Origin: Planococcus sp. APC 4015
GTDB lineage: Bacteria > Actinomycetota > Actinomycetes > Actinomycetales > Microbacteriaceae
NCBI GenBank assembly: GCA_030407505.1
Contig: JASDDH010000010.1
Span: 1-64,000, forward strand
Length of the DNA stretch: 64,000 bases
Direction of reading: 5' to 3'
Positions 17,006 to 24,861 of the stretch are shown here, one piece after another; positions within the stretch are counted from its first letter, which is position 1; every line of letters begins with the position of its first letter. The notes beneath the pieces were generated by a model that was given only the letters and a program-made list of their open reading frames with translations, made no database searches and was not told where the DNA came from. A program made the position numbers and the translations under genes.

Positions 17006-17100
17006 TGCGACTGCAGAGAAGTCGCGATGGGCGTTCCATAGTCGCGAACTCGGGGTCGCCGAGCCCGCCACCCGCGGAATGCGACTGCCAAGCCGTCGCG
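17006..17100. repeat. Pair of 21-base dyad-containing direct repeats
   Basis: TGCGACTGCAGAGAAGTCGCG (17006-17026, 21 bases; core GCGACT and its partner AGTCGC) recurs as a variant at 17080-17100, differing at a few central bases. The copies are 74 bases apart between the winged-helix regulator and the glycosylase gene. Each copy can fold on itself. The rest of this 200-base gap shows only the TAAAGT box before the next gene. Confidence 0.45.
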
Positions 17101-17141
17101 GACCTGCCTGATGTCGGCGCCCTCGACGTAAAGTGGGCGGC

Positions 17142-18140
17142 ATGACGGCGTCGCCCGCGAGAGTCGGCCGGGTGCGGGATGCCGCGGCCGGCCCGACCGG
17201 GCGCGACATCCGCCCGGCGCACGGTCGTCCGCTCGAGACCGAGTACCGGCCGGCTCACCCGCTGAACATGGCGCGCACGGTGCTGCATCAGCGGCGCGGT
17301 GGGGGCGACCCGACGATGACCACGTCGGGCCCGGTGATCTGGCGGGTGAGCCGCACGCCCGACGGCGTCGCGACCCTCGCCCTGCGACAGACGGCCGGCG
17401 GCACCGTCAAGGGAGCCGCGTGGGGGCCCGGTCGCGAGTGGGCGATCGCGCAGCTGCCCGCCCTGTGCGGATCAGACGACGACCTCACCGGTTTCGACGC
17501 GTCGCGGCATCCGCTCATCGCCGACGCCCACCATCGCAACCCCGACCTGAGGATCGGACGCACCGATCTCGTGTTCGACGCCTTGGTGAGCTCGATCTTC
17601 GAGCAGAAGGTCACGGGCGTGCAGGCCTTCGGGGCGTGGCGGCGCATCGTGTCGTGGCACGGCGAACGCGCCCCCGGTCCGACCCCCCGACCCATGTTCG
17701 CGCCCCCGTCGATCGACGGATGGCGGCACGTGCCGTCGTGGTCGTGGAACCGGGCGGGCCTCGAGCCGCCCCAGGCGCGCGCCGTCGTGCAGGCGGCACG
17801 CACGGGCGAGGCCGTCGTGCGGGCGGCCACCGCGGCGGCCTCGGGCGACGAGCGCGACCGCGTCTTCACGAGCCTGCGCGGCGTCGGACTCTGGACGAGT
17901 GCCGAAGCCCGCATCCGCGCCTTCGGCGACCCCGACGCCGTGAGCGTCTTCGACTACCACCTCGCCCATGAGGTGGGCTACGCGCTCACGGGCCATCGCG
18001 TCGACGACGACGGGATGCTGGAGCTCCTCGCCCCGTGGGCGGGTCAGCGCCAGCGGGTCATCCGCCTCATCGGGACGAGCGGACTGCGCGAACCGCGGCG
18101 CGGACCCAAGATGCACCCCGAGGATCACCGCGGGCGCTGA
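17142..18140 (+). CDS. AlkA-like DNA-3-methyladenine glycosylase (HhH-GPD)
   Basis: The 332-residue protein belongs to the helix-hairpin-helix-GPD base-excision family that removes alkylated purines. The hairpin and catalytic region is seen as LRGVGLWTSAEARIRAFG, with D271 in SVFDYHL as the catalytic aspartate. An upstream segment, LVSSIFEQKVTGVQAF, matches the family's substrate-cradle helices. There is no N-terminal Ada methyl-transfer domain, so it is the AlkA half only. TAAAGT ends seven bases before the ATG, suggesting a leaderless mRNA; a GTG nine bases upstream is a less likely start. It ends at a long palindrome shared with the convergent RtcB gene. Confidence 0.88.
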   Translation: MTASPARVGRVRDAAAGPTGRDIRPAHGRPLETEYRPAHPLNMARTVLHQRRGGGDPTMTTSGPVIWRVSRTPDGVATLALRQTAGGTVKGAAWGPGREWAIAQLPALCGSDDDLTGFDASRHPLIADAHHRNPDLRIGRTDLVFDALVSSIFEQKVTGVQAFGAWRRIVSWHGERAPGPTPRPMFAPPSIDGWRHVPSWSWNRAGLEPPQARAVVQAARTGEAVVRAATAAASGDERDRVFTSLRGVGLWTSAEARIRAFGDPDAVSVFDYHLAHEVGYALTGHRVDDDGMLELLAPWAGQRQRVIRLIGTSGLREPRRGPKMHPEDHRGR

Positions 18141-18160
18141 CACCCGCCGGCGGGCGGATG

Positions 18161-18223
18161 CTTCGACAGACTCAGCAACCGGTGGGCTCGGAGCCCGACT
18201 CCCGGTCACTGAGCCTGTCGAAG
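18161..18223. repeat. Long palindromic element between convergent genes
   Basis: Outer arms at 18161-18182 (CTTCGACAGACTCAGCAACC..) and 18202-18223 pair at 19 of 22 positions. Inside them GGGCTC and GAGCCC (18184-18196) form a second perfect stem. It lies exactly between the glycosylase stop and the RtcB stop, so it may be a bidirectional terminator and a dispersed repeat at the same time. Similar TTCGACAGGCTCAG elements are frequent in actinobacterial intergenic regions. Confidence 0.7.
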
Positions 18224-18225
18224 TG

Positions 18226-19392
18226 TCAGTCCCCCTTCACGTTGACCAGCTGCCGCAGCGTGTGGCGGATCGTGACGAGGTCGGCGGCGTCAGCCATGAC
18301 CGCGTCGATCGGCTTGTACGCCTGCGGGATCTCGTCGATGAAGGCATCGGTGTCTCGGAACTCGATGCCCGCCATCGCCTCGCGCAGCTGCTCGTGCGAG
18401 AACGTGCGCCGTGCGACGGTCCGGGAGAACTCCCGTCCCGCCCCGTGCGGCGACGAGTTGAGCGACAGGGGGTTGCCGAGACCCTCGACGACGTAGGACG
18501 CGGTGCCCATCGAGCCGGGGATGAGCCCGGGCCGACCGAGGTCGGCCTTGATGGCACCCTTGCGCGACACCCACACCTCCTTGCCGAAGTGCTTCTCATG
18601 CTCGGTGAAGTTGTGGTGGCAGTTGATCCGCTCCTGCTCCTCCACGGGCTCGCCGATGAACTCCGACAGCTGACGCGCGACGCGGTCCATCATCTCCTCC
18701 CTGTTGAGCAGGGCGAAGTGCTGGGCCCACCGCAGTTCCTGGATGTACCGGCGGAACTCCTCAGTCCCCTCGACGAGATACGCGAGGTCGGGGTCGGGGA
18801 GCTCGATCCACCACTTCTTCGCCAGCCGCTGCGCAACCTTGATGTGGTGCATCGCGATCTTGTTGCCCACGCCCCGGGAGCCCGAATGCAGGAACATCCA
18901 CACCCGGTCCTGCTCGTCGACCGACACCTCGATGAAGTGGTTGCCCGATCCGAGCGACCCCAGCTGCAGACGCCAGTGACCCGCGTAGCCCGCCGGGTCG
19001 AAGCCGTTCCTGTCCGCGAGCGCCTCGAGTTCCGCGACGCGGGGCGCCGCGGTCGCGACGATCTTGCGGTTGTCGTGACCCGCCGACAGCGGGATCGCGC
19101 GCTCGATCGCCTCACGCAGAGGTGCGAGGTCGACGTTGAGCCGATCGCGGGTGAACTGCGTGCGGACGGCGATCATGCCGCAGCCGATGTCGACCCCGAC
19201 GGCGGCCGGCATTATGGCGCCGAGCGTCGGGATGACCGACCCGACGGTGGCACCCTTTCCGAGATGCGCATCGGGCATGAGCGCCAGGTGCGGGTAGATG
19301 AACGGCATGCGGCTCGATGTGCGAGCCTGGGCGACGGTCTTCTCGTCGAGCAGGCTGGCCCATGAGAGCAGCCGATCGGTGAGCCTCTCCAT
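18226..19392 (-). CDS. rtcB: RtcB-family RNA ligase
   Basis: The 388-residue protein is a GTP- and Mn-dependent 3'-phosphate/5'-OH RNA ligase by family. Metal-site motifs VGVDIGCG (D68, C71), GSGNHFIEV and HSGSRG are present, and the guanylylation histidine is about H316 in SSPHGAGREFSR. The protein is shorter than E. coli RtcB, and no archease or RtcA gene is adjacent. AAAGGA precedes ATG at 19392. The 415-base region upstream holds a promoter, a small frame and a terminator-like hairpin on the same strand, which suggests leader-based control. Confidence 0.9.
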   Translation of the reverse strand: MERLTDRLLSWASLLDEKTVAQARTSSRMPFIYPHLALMPDAHLGKGATVGSVIPTLGAIMPAAVGVDIGCGMIAVRTQFTRDRLNVDLAPLREAIERAIPLSAGHDNRKIVATAAPRVAELEALADRNGFDPAGYAGHWRLQLGSLGSGNHFIEVSVDEQDRVWMFLHSGSRGVGNKIAMHHIKVAQRLAKKWWIELPDPDLAYLVEGTEEFRRYIQELRWAQHFALLNREEMMDRVARQLSEFIGEPVEEQERINCHHNFTEHEKHFGKEVWVSRKGAIKADLGRPGLIPGSMGTASYVVEGLGNPLSLNSSPHGAGREFSRTVARRTFSHEQLREAMAGIEFRDTDAFIDEIPQAYKPIDAVMADAADLVTIRHTLRQLVNVKGD

Positions 19393-19478
19393 GATTCCTT
19401 TCCTAGGGTGGGGCGACACCCGGATGGGTGCGCCGTCGAGCGGCGGCTCAAGACCCACGGAATCCCTGGAGAACAGGA

Positions 19479-19507
19479 ACGCCCCGGACCTTGACGGTGC
19501 GGGGCGT
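19479..19507 (-). terminator. Attenuator-like hairpin in the rtcB leader
   Basis: On the minus strand ACGCCCCG pairs with CGGGGCGT (8 pairs), and ACC/GGT inside the loop can extend the stem. TCCTGTTCTCC follows. It lies between the 30-residue leader frame and rtcB, so it could end transcription before the ligase gene. Confidence 0.6.
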
Positions 19508-19524
19508 GTTCGAAGCGGATGCTG

Positions 19525-19617
19525 CTACACGGCCGGCGCCGGAGGGGACGACTCGTAACGGTCTGCAGGCAGCTGGCCCACGACCGTGACGACACGGAGT
19601 TCGCGCTGAGCGTTCAT
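19525..19617 (-). CDS. Putative 30-residue leader peptide upstream of rtcB
   Basis: An ATG at 19617 follows GGGAGG with about eight bases of spacing, and the frame of 30 residues ends in a Ser/Pro/Ala tail, SSPPAPAV. A promoter lies 45 bases upstream and a hairpin lies shortly after the stop. There are no clustered cysteine, tryptophan or histidine codons, so the attenuated signal, if any, is unclear. It could also be a free-standing small protein gene. Confidence 0.4.
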   Translation of the reverse strand: MNAQRELRVVTVVGQLPADRYESSPPAPAV

Positions 19618-19668
19618 CCGTCATCCTCCCGACTCGCCTGTGCTGCTGCGCCGGTGCGCAACCTCGCA

Positions 19669-19698
19669 ACGCTAGTGCAGGTTCTGCACGGACGTCAA
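19669..19698 (-). promoter_or_regulatory. Sigma-A-like promoter of the rtcB leader
   Basis: On the minus strand -35 TTGACG (19698-19693) and -10 TAGCGT (19674-19669) are separated by 18 bases. Transcription should start near 19662 and run through the small frame towards rtcB. Confidence 0.65.
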
Positions 19699-19807
19699 GA
19701 GAGCCACCTCACCCCGGGCGCGTGTCGGAGGCCGGCGTCGAACTGGCGATGCCGCGTCGAACCGAAGCCCGACTCGAAGATCGCACGCCTCGCTCTAGGC
19801 TGAGGCC

Positions 19808-20032
19808 ATGGCGAATCGACGTGCGGGCTGGCAACGCGGACACACCGGCTGGGCTTTCGGAACGGCGCTGGTGATCGCGCTCGGAATCCTCTTCGGCCTC
19901 GTCTGGGGCAACGTCTGGCTGGGCCTGCTCCTGGCGGCGATCGTGTCGATCGGCTGGCTCATCGCCTACGAATCGTGGCGCGGGCGCGAAGTGGGCCTCG
20001 AGAACCGCGACGACGACGGCGCCCGCCTGTAA
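19808..20032 (+). CDS. Small two-helix membrane protein, unknown function
   Basis: The 74-residue protein has two hydrophobic segments (about 16-33 and 36-53) separated by GNVWLG, a basic N-terminus and an acidic C-terminal tail. This arrangement is common in small actinobacterial membrane proteins of unknown role. TAGGCT ends six bases before the ATG, indicating leaderless expression. It is followed by the iron-transport operon but has about 100 bases before that promoter, so it is probably independent. Confidence 0.75.
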   Translation: MANRRAGWQRGHTGWAFGTALVIALGILFGLVWGNVWLGLLLAAIVSIGWLIAYESWRGREVGLENRDDDGARL

Positions 20033-20117
20033 TCAGGCCGAAGAGCGGATATGGCATCCGCTCGCTCGTCGTTCAGCGACCGCCCACGTCGGTCACGTCC
20101 TGAAACGCCGGTCTTCG

Positions 20118-20136
20118 TTAGGTTAGGCTTACCTAC
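20118..20136. promoter_or_regulatory. IdeR/DtxR iron box overlapping the -10 and start point
   Basis: TTAGGTTAGGCTTACCTAC matches the iron-repressor consensus TTAGGTTAGSCTAACCTAA at most positions. It contains the likely -10 TAGGCT (20124-20129) and abuts the ATG at 20137, so bound repressor would cover the polymerase site completely. Confidence 0.9.
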
Positions 20137-21168
20137 ATGAAGACACCTCATCGCGCGCTGTGGCCGGTCGCCGGCCTGGCAGCCCTTGCCCTGTCCGCCA
20201 CCGCCTGCGCCTCCCCCGCCGCCGAAGCCGAGACCCCCGCCGCGGCGCCGTCCACCGTCGTGGTCGACAACGCCCTGCCGACCCTCGTCGAGGTGACCGA
20301 AGAGGGTGAGACCTACCTCACCGAAGACACCGACACCGCACGCGACTCCGTCGAGGTGCCGTTCCAGCCCGAGGCGGTCGTGACGTTCGACATCGCGACG
20401 CTCGACACCCTGCACGCGATCGGTGCGGGCGACTCCGTCGTCGGCATCCCCGAGATCGCCCTGCCCGACTATCTGTCCGAGTACGCCGACCTGCCCAAGG
20501 TGGGCACCTTGTTCGAGCCCGATTTCGAGGCCGTCGCCGAACTCGAGCCCGACCTCATCGTCACGGCTGCTCGCAGCACCGGCCAGTTCGACGCGCTCTC
20601 CGAGATCGCGACGACGATCGACCTGACCGGCACGTACGGCGGCACGTTCGACCCCGCCGCGGGCCTGGTGCGCGCCGCGCAGCTCGGCGAGATCTACGGC
20701 GAAGAAGAGGCCGTGGCCGCACTCACGGACGACATCGAGGCGCTGATCGCGGAGATCCGGGCCGAGGCGTCGGGCACCGCCCTGGTGCTGTCGGTCTCGG
20801 GCGGCGAGTACGGCGCCTTCGGCGAAGGCTCGCGCTTCGGATACTTCTTCGACGAGCTCGGCTTCGCCCCCGCCGTCGCCGCCACCGACCTTCCGGGCGC
20901 CGAGGGTTCGCCGCACGGAGACACGGTGACCAACGAGTTCATCCTCACGGCGAACCCCGACTGGATCATCGTGTTCGACCGCGGTGCCGCCACCGGCGAG
21001 GGAAGCAGCGCCGAAGAGGCGCTGAGCAACGAGATCGTCGATCGCACCACCGCCGCGCAGGAAGACCACATCATCCAGCTTCCGGCCAGCGAGCTCTACA
21101 TCGTCATCAACGGCCTCACGGCGATCGACAGCGTCCTCGAGACGGTGCACACCGCCGTCGCGAGCTGA
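20137..21168 (+). CDS. Iron-siderophore ABC transporter substrate-binding lipoprotein
   Basis: The 343-residue protein has a lipobox ending at C24 (ATAC) and a FatB/CeuA-type siderophore-binding fold. Family features are the segment VTFDIATLDTLHAIGAGDSVVGIP, then PDLIVTAARSTGQFDALSEI. It captures ferric siderophore outside the cell. It heads a four-gene operon with two permeases and an ATPase. The message looks leaderless: the iron box runs to the base before the ATG, and TAGGCT ends seven bases upstream. Iron repression through IdeR/DtxR is the direct reading. Confidence 0.93.
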   Translation: MKTPHRALWPVAGLAALALSATACASPAAEAETPAAAPSTVVVDNALPTLVEVTEEGETYLTEDTDTARDSVEVPFQPEAVVTFDIATLDTLHAIGAGDSVVGIPEIALPDYLSEYADLPKVGTLFEPDFEAVAELEPDLIVTAARSTGQFDALSEIATTIDLTGTYGGTFDPAAGLVRAAQLGEIYGEEEAVAALTDDIEALIAEIRAEASGTALVLSVSGGEYGAFGEGSRFGYFFDELGFAPAVAATDLPGAEGSPHGDTVTNEFILTANPDWIIVFDRGAATGEGSSAEEALSNEIVDRTTAAQEDHIIQLPASELYIVINGLTAIDSVLETVHTAVAS

Positions 21169-21202
21169 CGATGGACGTCGAGTCCGATCGAGGAGCGGGC
21201 CG

Positions 21203-22192
21203 CTGAGAAGGTTCTCCCCCACCGTCCTGATCGTCGCGGGGGTGGCGCTCGTCGCCGCCCTCGCGACCACCTCGCTGTTCATCGGCGTCGCCGACCTCGA
21301 CGGCTTCGTCCTCTTCGCCAGCCGCGTGCCCCGCACGATCGCGCTCATCCTCGCGGGCGTCGCGTTCGCGATCACCGGGCTCATCATGCAGCTGCTCACA
21401 CTCAACCGGTTCGTCGAGCCGAGCACGACCGGGGCGACGGATGCCGCGAGCTTCGCCCTGCTGATGCTGCTGCTGGCCGCACCCGGCATCCCGATCTGGA
21501 TGAAGGCCGTCATCGCCTCGGTCGGCGCGCTGGCCGGCGTCTTCGGGTTCCTTGCGCTCGCGCGCCGCATCCCCTCGCGCTCGAGCGTCCTCGTGCCCGT
21601 GGTGGGGATCCTCTACGCGGGAGTCATCGGGGCGGTCACGACCTTCATCGCGTACCGGGCCGATGCCCTGCAGGAGCTCCTGAGCTGGGGCATCGGCGAC
21701 TTCTCGGGCATCCTGCGCGGCCGCTACGAGATGCTCTACGTCGCCGCCGCGGCCGCACTCATCGCCTGGATCGCCGCCGATCGGTTCACCGTCGCGGGGC
21801 TCGGCGACGAGGCCGCCAGAGGATTGGGACTCAACACCCGCGGAGTCATGGGTCTCGGCGCCGGAATCATCGCGGTGGTCACCGGCATCATGGTCGTCGT
21901 CACGGGCGCGATCCCCTTCCTCGGCCTCATCGCCCCCAACATCGTCAGCCGTCTCGTGGGTGACAACATGCGCCGCGCGGTGCCGGTCGTGGCCCTTCTG
22001 GGAGCGGCGCTCGTGCTGGCGTGCGACATCATCGGCCGCGTCGTGCGGTTCCCGTTCGAGCTTCCCGTCTCGCTCGTGATGGGCGTCATCGGAGGAGTCG
22101 TCTTCCTGTGGCTGCTGCTGGGCACGGCCCAGCCGTCGGATGCGGCGCGCCCTGCGCGGCGCCGGTCGATGCCGGCCGGTGGTCGCCGATGA
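21203..22192 (+). CDS. Iron-siderophore ABC transporter permease 1
   Basis: This FecCD-family permease carries about eight or nine membrane segments and the conserved stretch RVPRTIALILAGVAFAITG. The start is uncertain. An AGGAG ribosome site lies seven bases before CTG at 21203, which gives RRFSPTVLIVAGVALVAAL and an intact first membrane helix (329 residues). The first in-frame GTG, at 21242, would cut that helix and leaves 316 residues. No ATG or TTG is available in frame. The gene ends by ATGA overlap with permease 2. Confidence 0.88.
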   Translation: MRRFSPTVLIVAGVALVAALATTSLFIGVADLDGFVLFASRVPRTIALILAGVAFAITGLIMQLLTLNRFVEPSTTGATDAASFALLMLLLAAPGIPIWMKAVIASVGALAGVFGFLALARRIPSRSSVLVPVVGILYAGVIGAVTTFIAYRADALQELLSWGIGDFSGILRGRYEMLYVAAAAALIAWIAADRFTVAGLGDEAARGLGLNTRGVMGLGAGIIAVVTGIMVVVTGAIPFLGLIAPNIVSRLVGDNMRRAVPVVALLGAALVLACDIIGRVVRFPFELPVSLVMGVIGGVVFLWLLLGTAQPSDAARPARRRSMPAGGRR

Positions 22193-23145
22193 AGACGCGT
22201 CCGGCTCCGACCGCATGGCTGACAGGCCTCACCGCTCTCGCGCTCGCCGTCGTGGCGATCTACCTCTTCACCGATCTGCCCCGCATGTGGGAGTACGCCC
22301 TCGGGCTGCGATCGCGCACGATCATCGGAATGGTGATCGCCGCGACGGCGGTGGGTGTGTCGACGGTGCTGTTCCAGACGATCACGGCCAACCGGATCCT
22401 GACACCGGGGATCATGGGGTTCGACGCCGTGTTCCTCGCGATCCAGGTGGTGGTCGCGTTCGCGATCGGCCCCGCGCTGCTGGTGTCGGCGCCGCCGCTC
22501 GCGTCGTGGACCGTGGAACTCGTGCTGATGGCCGCCTCGATCGTGCTGCTCTACTGGTGGCTGTTCCTGAAACGCCGCCTCGACCTGCACGTCATCGTGC
22601 TCGCCGGGCTCGTGCTCGGAGTCCTGTTCCGGTCGGTCACCGCCTTCCTGCAGCGCCTGCTCGATCCCGACACGTTCGCGATCGTGCAGGACCTCGCCTT
22701 CGCGAGCTTCACGTCCATCGACCGCGAACTGCTCCTGCCCACCGGCATCCTCGTCGCCGCAGCCGTCGCCTCGCTCTGGCCGATCCGGCGCGCGCTCGAC
22801 GTGCTGTCGCTCGGCGAGACGACCGCGATCTCGCTGGGAGTCGAGCACCGGCGCGTCGTGATGCACGTCGTCGTCGTGATCGCCGCGCTGGTCGCGGCAT
22901 CCACCGCCCTCGTCGGCCCCGTCACGTTCTTCGGCCTGATCGTCGCCAACCTCGCATACGGGGCCGTCGGCCACCGGCACCTGCGCAGCATCCCGGCGGC
23001 GATCGCGATCGGCGTGGTCGCCCTCGTCGGCGGACAGCTCATCCTCGACAGGGTGCTGGGTTTCAGCACCGAGCTGCCCGTCGTGATCGAGTTCGCCGGC
23101 GGCGTCTTCTTCATCCTCCTCGTGCTCACCGGAAGGTCTCGCTGA
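22189..23145 (+). CDS. Iron-siderophore ABC transporter permease 2
   Basis: The 318-residue FecCD-family permease starts by ATGA overlap with permease 1. It has eight or more predicted helices, with family features such as FQTITANRILTPGIMGFDAV near the N-terminus and GPVTFFGLIVANLAYGAVG before the last helices. It pairs with permease 1 to form the membrane channel. The ATPase gene starts one base after its stop. Confidence 0.92.
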   Translation: MKTRPAPTAWLTGLTALALAVVAIYLFTDLPRMWEYALGLRSRTIIGMVIAATAVGVSTVLFQTITANRILTPGIMGFDAVFLAIQVVVAFAIGPALLVSAPPLASWTVELVLMAASIVLLYWWLFLKRRLDLHVIVLAGLVLGVLFRSVTAFLQRLLDPDTFAIVQDLAFASFTSIDRELLLPTGILVAAAVASLWPIRRALDVLSLGETTAISLGVEHRRVVMHVVVVIAALVAASTALVGPVTFFGLIVANLAYGAVGHRHLRSIPAAIAIGVVALVGGQLILDRVLGFSTELPVVIEFAGGVFFILLVLTGRSR

Positions 23146-23146
23146 C

Positions 23147-23899
23147 ATGATCCGCATCGACTCGGTCACCAAACGTCACGGCACGGTCGTCGCCGTGGAC
23201 GACGTCACCCTCGAGATCGGCCGGGGCCTCACGGCGATCATCGGGCCCAACGGCGCCGGCAAGTCGACCCTGCTGTCGGCCGTCGGACGCCTCATCCAGG
23301 CGACGGAGGGCACGATCACGGTCGACGGACGCGACGTGCACACGACCGGATCCCGCGAGATCGCGCGAAGACTCGCCATCCTCCGGCAGGACAACCATCT
23401 CGCGATACGCCTGAGCGTCGAAGACCTCGTCGCCTACGGTCGCTTCCCGCACGGAGGCTCGGGTCGCACGGCCGTCGACCGCGAGCGCGTCGAGTACGCG
23501 ATCGGCCTGCTCGACCTCGGCGCGGTGCGCGATCGGTTCCTCGACGAGCTGTCGGGCGGTCAGCGCCAGCGGGCGTTCGTGGCCATGGCGATGGCGCAGG
23601 ACACCGACCACCTGCTTCTCGACGAGCCGCTGAACAACCTCGACCCCCGGCACGCGGTGTCTCTCATGAAGCTGCTGCGCCGAGAATGCGCCGAGCGCGA
23701 CATCACGATCGTCGTCGTGATGCACGACATCAACGTCGCGGCGCAGTTCGCCGACGACATCGTCGCGATGCGCGACGGGCGGGTCGTGCACCACGGCGCC
23801 GTGGCCGACGTCATCACCGAGCCGCGCCTCGCAGCGCTCTACGAGACGGCGGTGCGCGTCGTCGAGGTGGACGGCCGCCGCGTGGTGCTGTGGGAATGA
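23147..23899 (+). CDS. Iron-siderophore ABC transporter ATPase
   Basis: The 250-residue FecE/FepC-like ATPase has Walker A GPNGAGKST (about 37-45), signature LSGGQRQRAF, Walker B HLLLDEPLNNLD and the switch histidine in VVMHD. It energises import by the two upstream permeases and completes the iron-regulated operon. Its stop overlaps the ATG of a 44-codon frame that may or may not be a gene. Confidence 0.94.
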   Translation: MIRIDSVTKRHGTVVAVDDVTLEIGRGLTAIIGPNGAGKSTLLSAVGRLIQATEGTITVDGRDVHTTGSREIARRLAILRQDNHLAIRLSVEDLVAYGRFPHGGSGRTAVDRERVEYAIGLLDLGAVRDRFLDELSGGQRQRAFVAMAMAQDTDHLLLDEPLNNLDPRHAVSLMKLLRRECAERDITIVVVMHDINVAAQFADDIVAMRDGRVVHHGAVADVITEPRLAALYETAVRVVEVDGRRVVLWE

Positions 23900-24030
23900 C
23901 CCTGCCGCCGGACACCGCGCTGCCGCTGAACCGGTGGCGTCCGGATGCCGACAGGGTGATCGTGACGGGCTGGGGAAGCGCGGCGAAGCGGACTACCGCG
24001 CCCCGCACGGAGCGATCGCGCGAAACCTGA
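23896..24030 (+). CDS. Possible 44-residue protein at the end of the iron operon
   Basis: The frame begins by ATGA overlap with the ATPase stop, like real genes in this operon. It is Pro/Arg/Thr-rich, with no membrane segment and no recognisable domain, and has no ribosome site beyond what coupling would supply. It could be a truncated remnant of a siderophore-utilisation gene or simply chance. Confidence is low. Confidence 0.25.
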   Translation: MTLPPDTALPLNRWRPDADRVIVTGWGSAAKRTTAPRTERSRET

Positions 24031-24062
24031 CGGCGGCGGCATCCGGCCCCTAGACTTCGGCG

Positions 24063-24812
24063 ATGAGGATCGCTGTGGCAGGCGGAACGGGCCTCACCGG
24101 AACGCACGTCGTCGACATCGCTCGGTCCCGGGGCCACGACGTCGTCGTCCTCGCGCGCTCCCGCGGGGTCGACCTGCTCTCGGGCGCCGGACTGCGTGCG
24201 GCGCTGAGCGGCGTCGACGCGGTGGTCGACGTCTCGAACGTGTCGACGCTGAAGACCGAGGAATCGATCTCGTTCTTCGCGGGCGTCACGCGCTCCCTGC
24301 TCGCCGCGGGGCAGGCTGCCGGCGTCAGTCACCATCTCGCCCTGTCGATCGTGGGGGTGGATGCCGCGCCCGAGGGCTACTACGCCGGCAAAGTCTCGCA
24401 GGAGCGCCTGGTCGCCGAATCGCCCGTCCCGTGGACGATCCAGCGCGCGACGCAGTTCCACGAGTTCGCCGCGCTCATGTACGCGCGGGCGAAGGCCGGT
24501 CCGGTGCACCTCGCTCCTCGGGCGCGGACGCAGCCGATCGCGGTGCGCGAAGTCGCCGAGCATCTCGTGGCGCTGGCCGAGAGCAGGCCCGCGGGTCGGG
24601 TGGACGACCTCGCCGGCCCCCGCGAGGAGGGCCTCGCCGACATGGTGCGCGCCTACGCTCGCGCGATCGGCCACCGCGGATGGATTCCGGCCGTCTCTCT
24701 GCCCGGGGCCATGGGTCGCGCGCAGCGCAGCGGAGCCCTGCTGCCGGACGCCGGCGCGGTGCTCGGCCGGCAGACCTTCGCCGAATGGCTCGACGCCCTC
24801 CCCGACGCCTGA
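24063..24812 (+). CDS. NAD(P)-binding NmrA/atypical SDR protein
   Basis: The 249-residue protein begins with the dinucleotide-binding motif AVAGGTGLTGTHV (residues 4-16) and follows the atypical short-chain dehydrogenase pattern: VDVSNVST after the fourth strand, LALSIVGVD and a YYAGK segment that may hold the Tyr/Lys pair. Such proteins are NAD(P)-dependent reductases or redox sensors; the substrate is not predictable. TAGACT ends six bases before ATG, indicating leaderless expression. It converges on the aldo/keto reductase with a 49-base gap. Confidence 0.85.
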   Translation: MRIAVAGGTGLTGTHVVDIARSRGHDVVVLARSRGVDLLSGAGLRAALSGVDAVVDVSNVSTLKTEESISFFAGVTRSLLAAGQAAGVSHHLALSIVGVDAAPEGYYAGKVSQERLVAESPVPWTIQRATQFHEFAALMYARAKAGPVHLAPRARTQPIAVREVAEHLVALAESRPAGRVDDLAGPREEGLADMVRAYARAIGHRGWIPAVSLPGAMGRAQRSGALLPDAGAVLGRQTFAEWLDALPDA

Positions 24813-24861
24813 GCCGGGCCGGGCGGGGGTGGCTCAGGTGGTCGAGTCGCGGATGCCGGGG

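Noticed and set aside
24806-24835. TGAGCC/GGCTCA stem between two convergent genes
   Set aside because: Six pairs with a 17-base loop is too weak to call a terminator.
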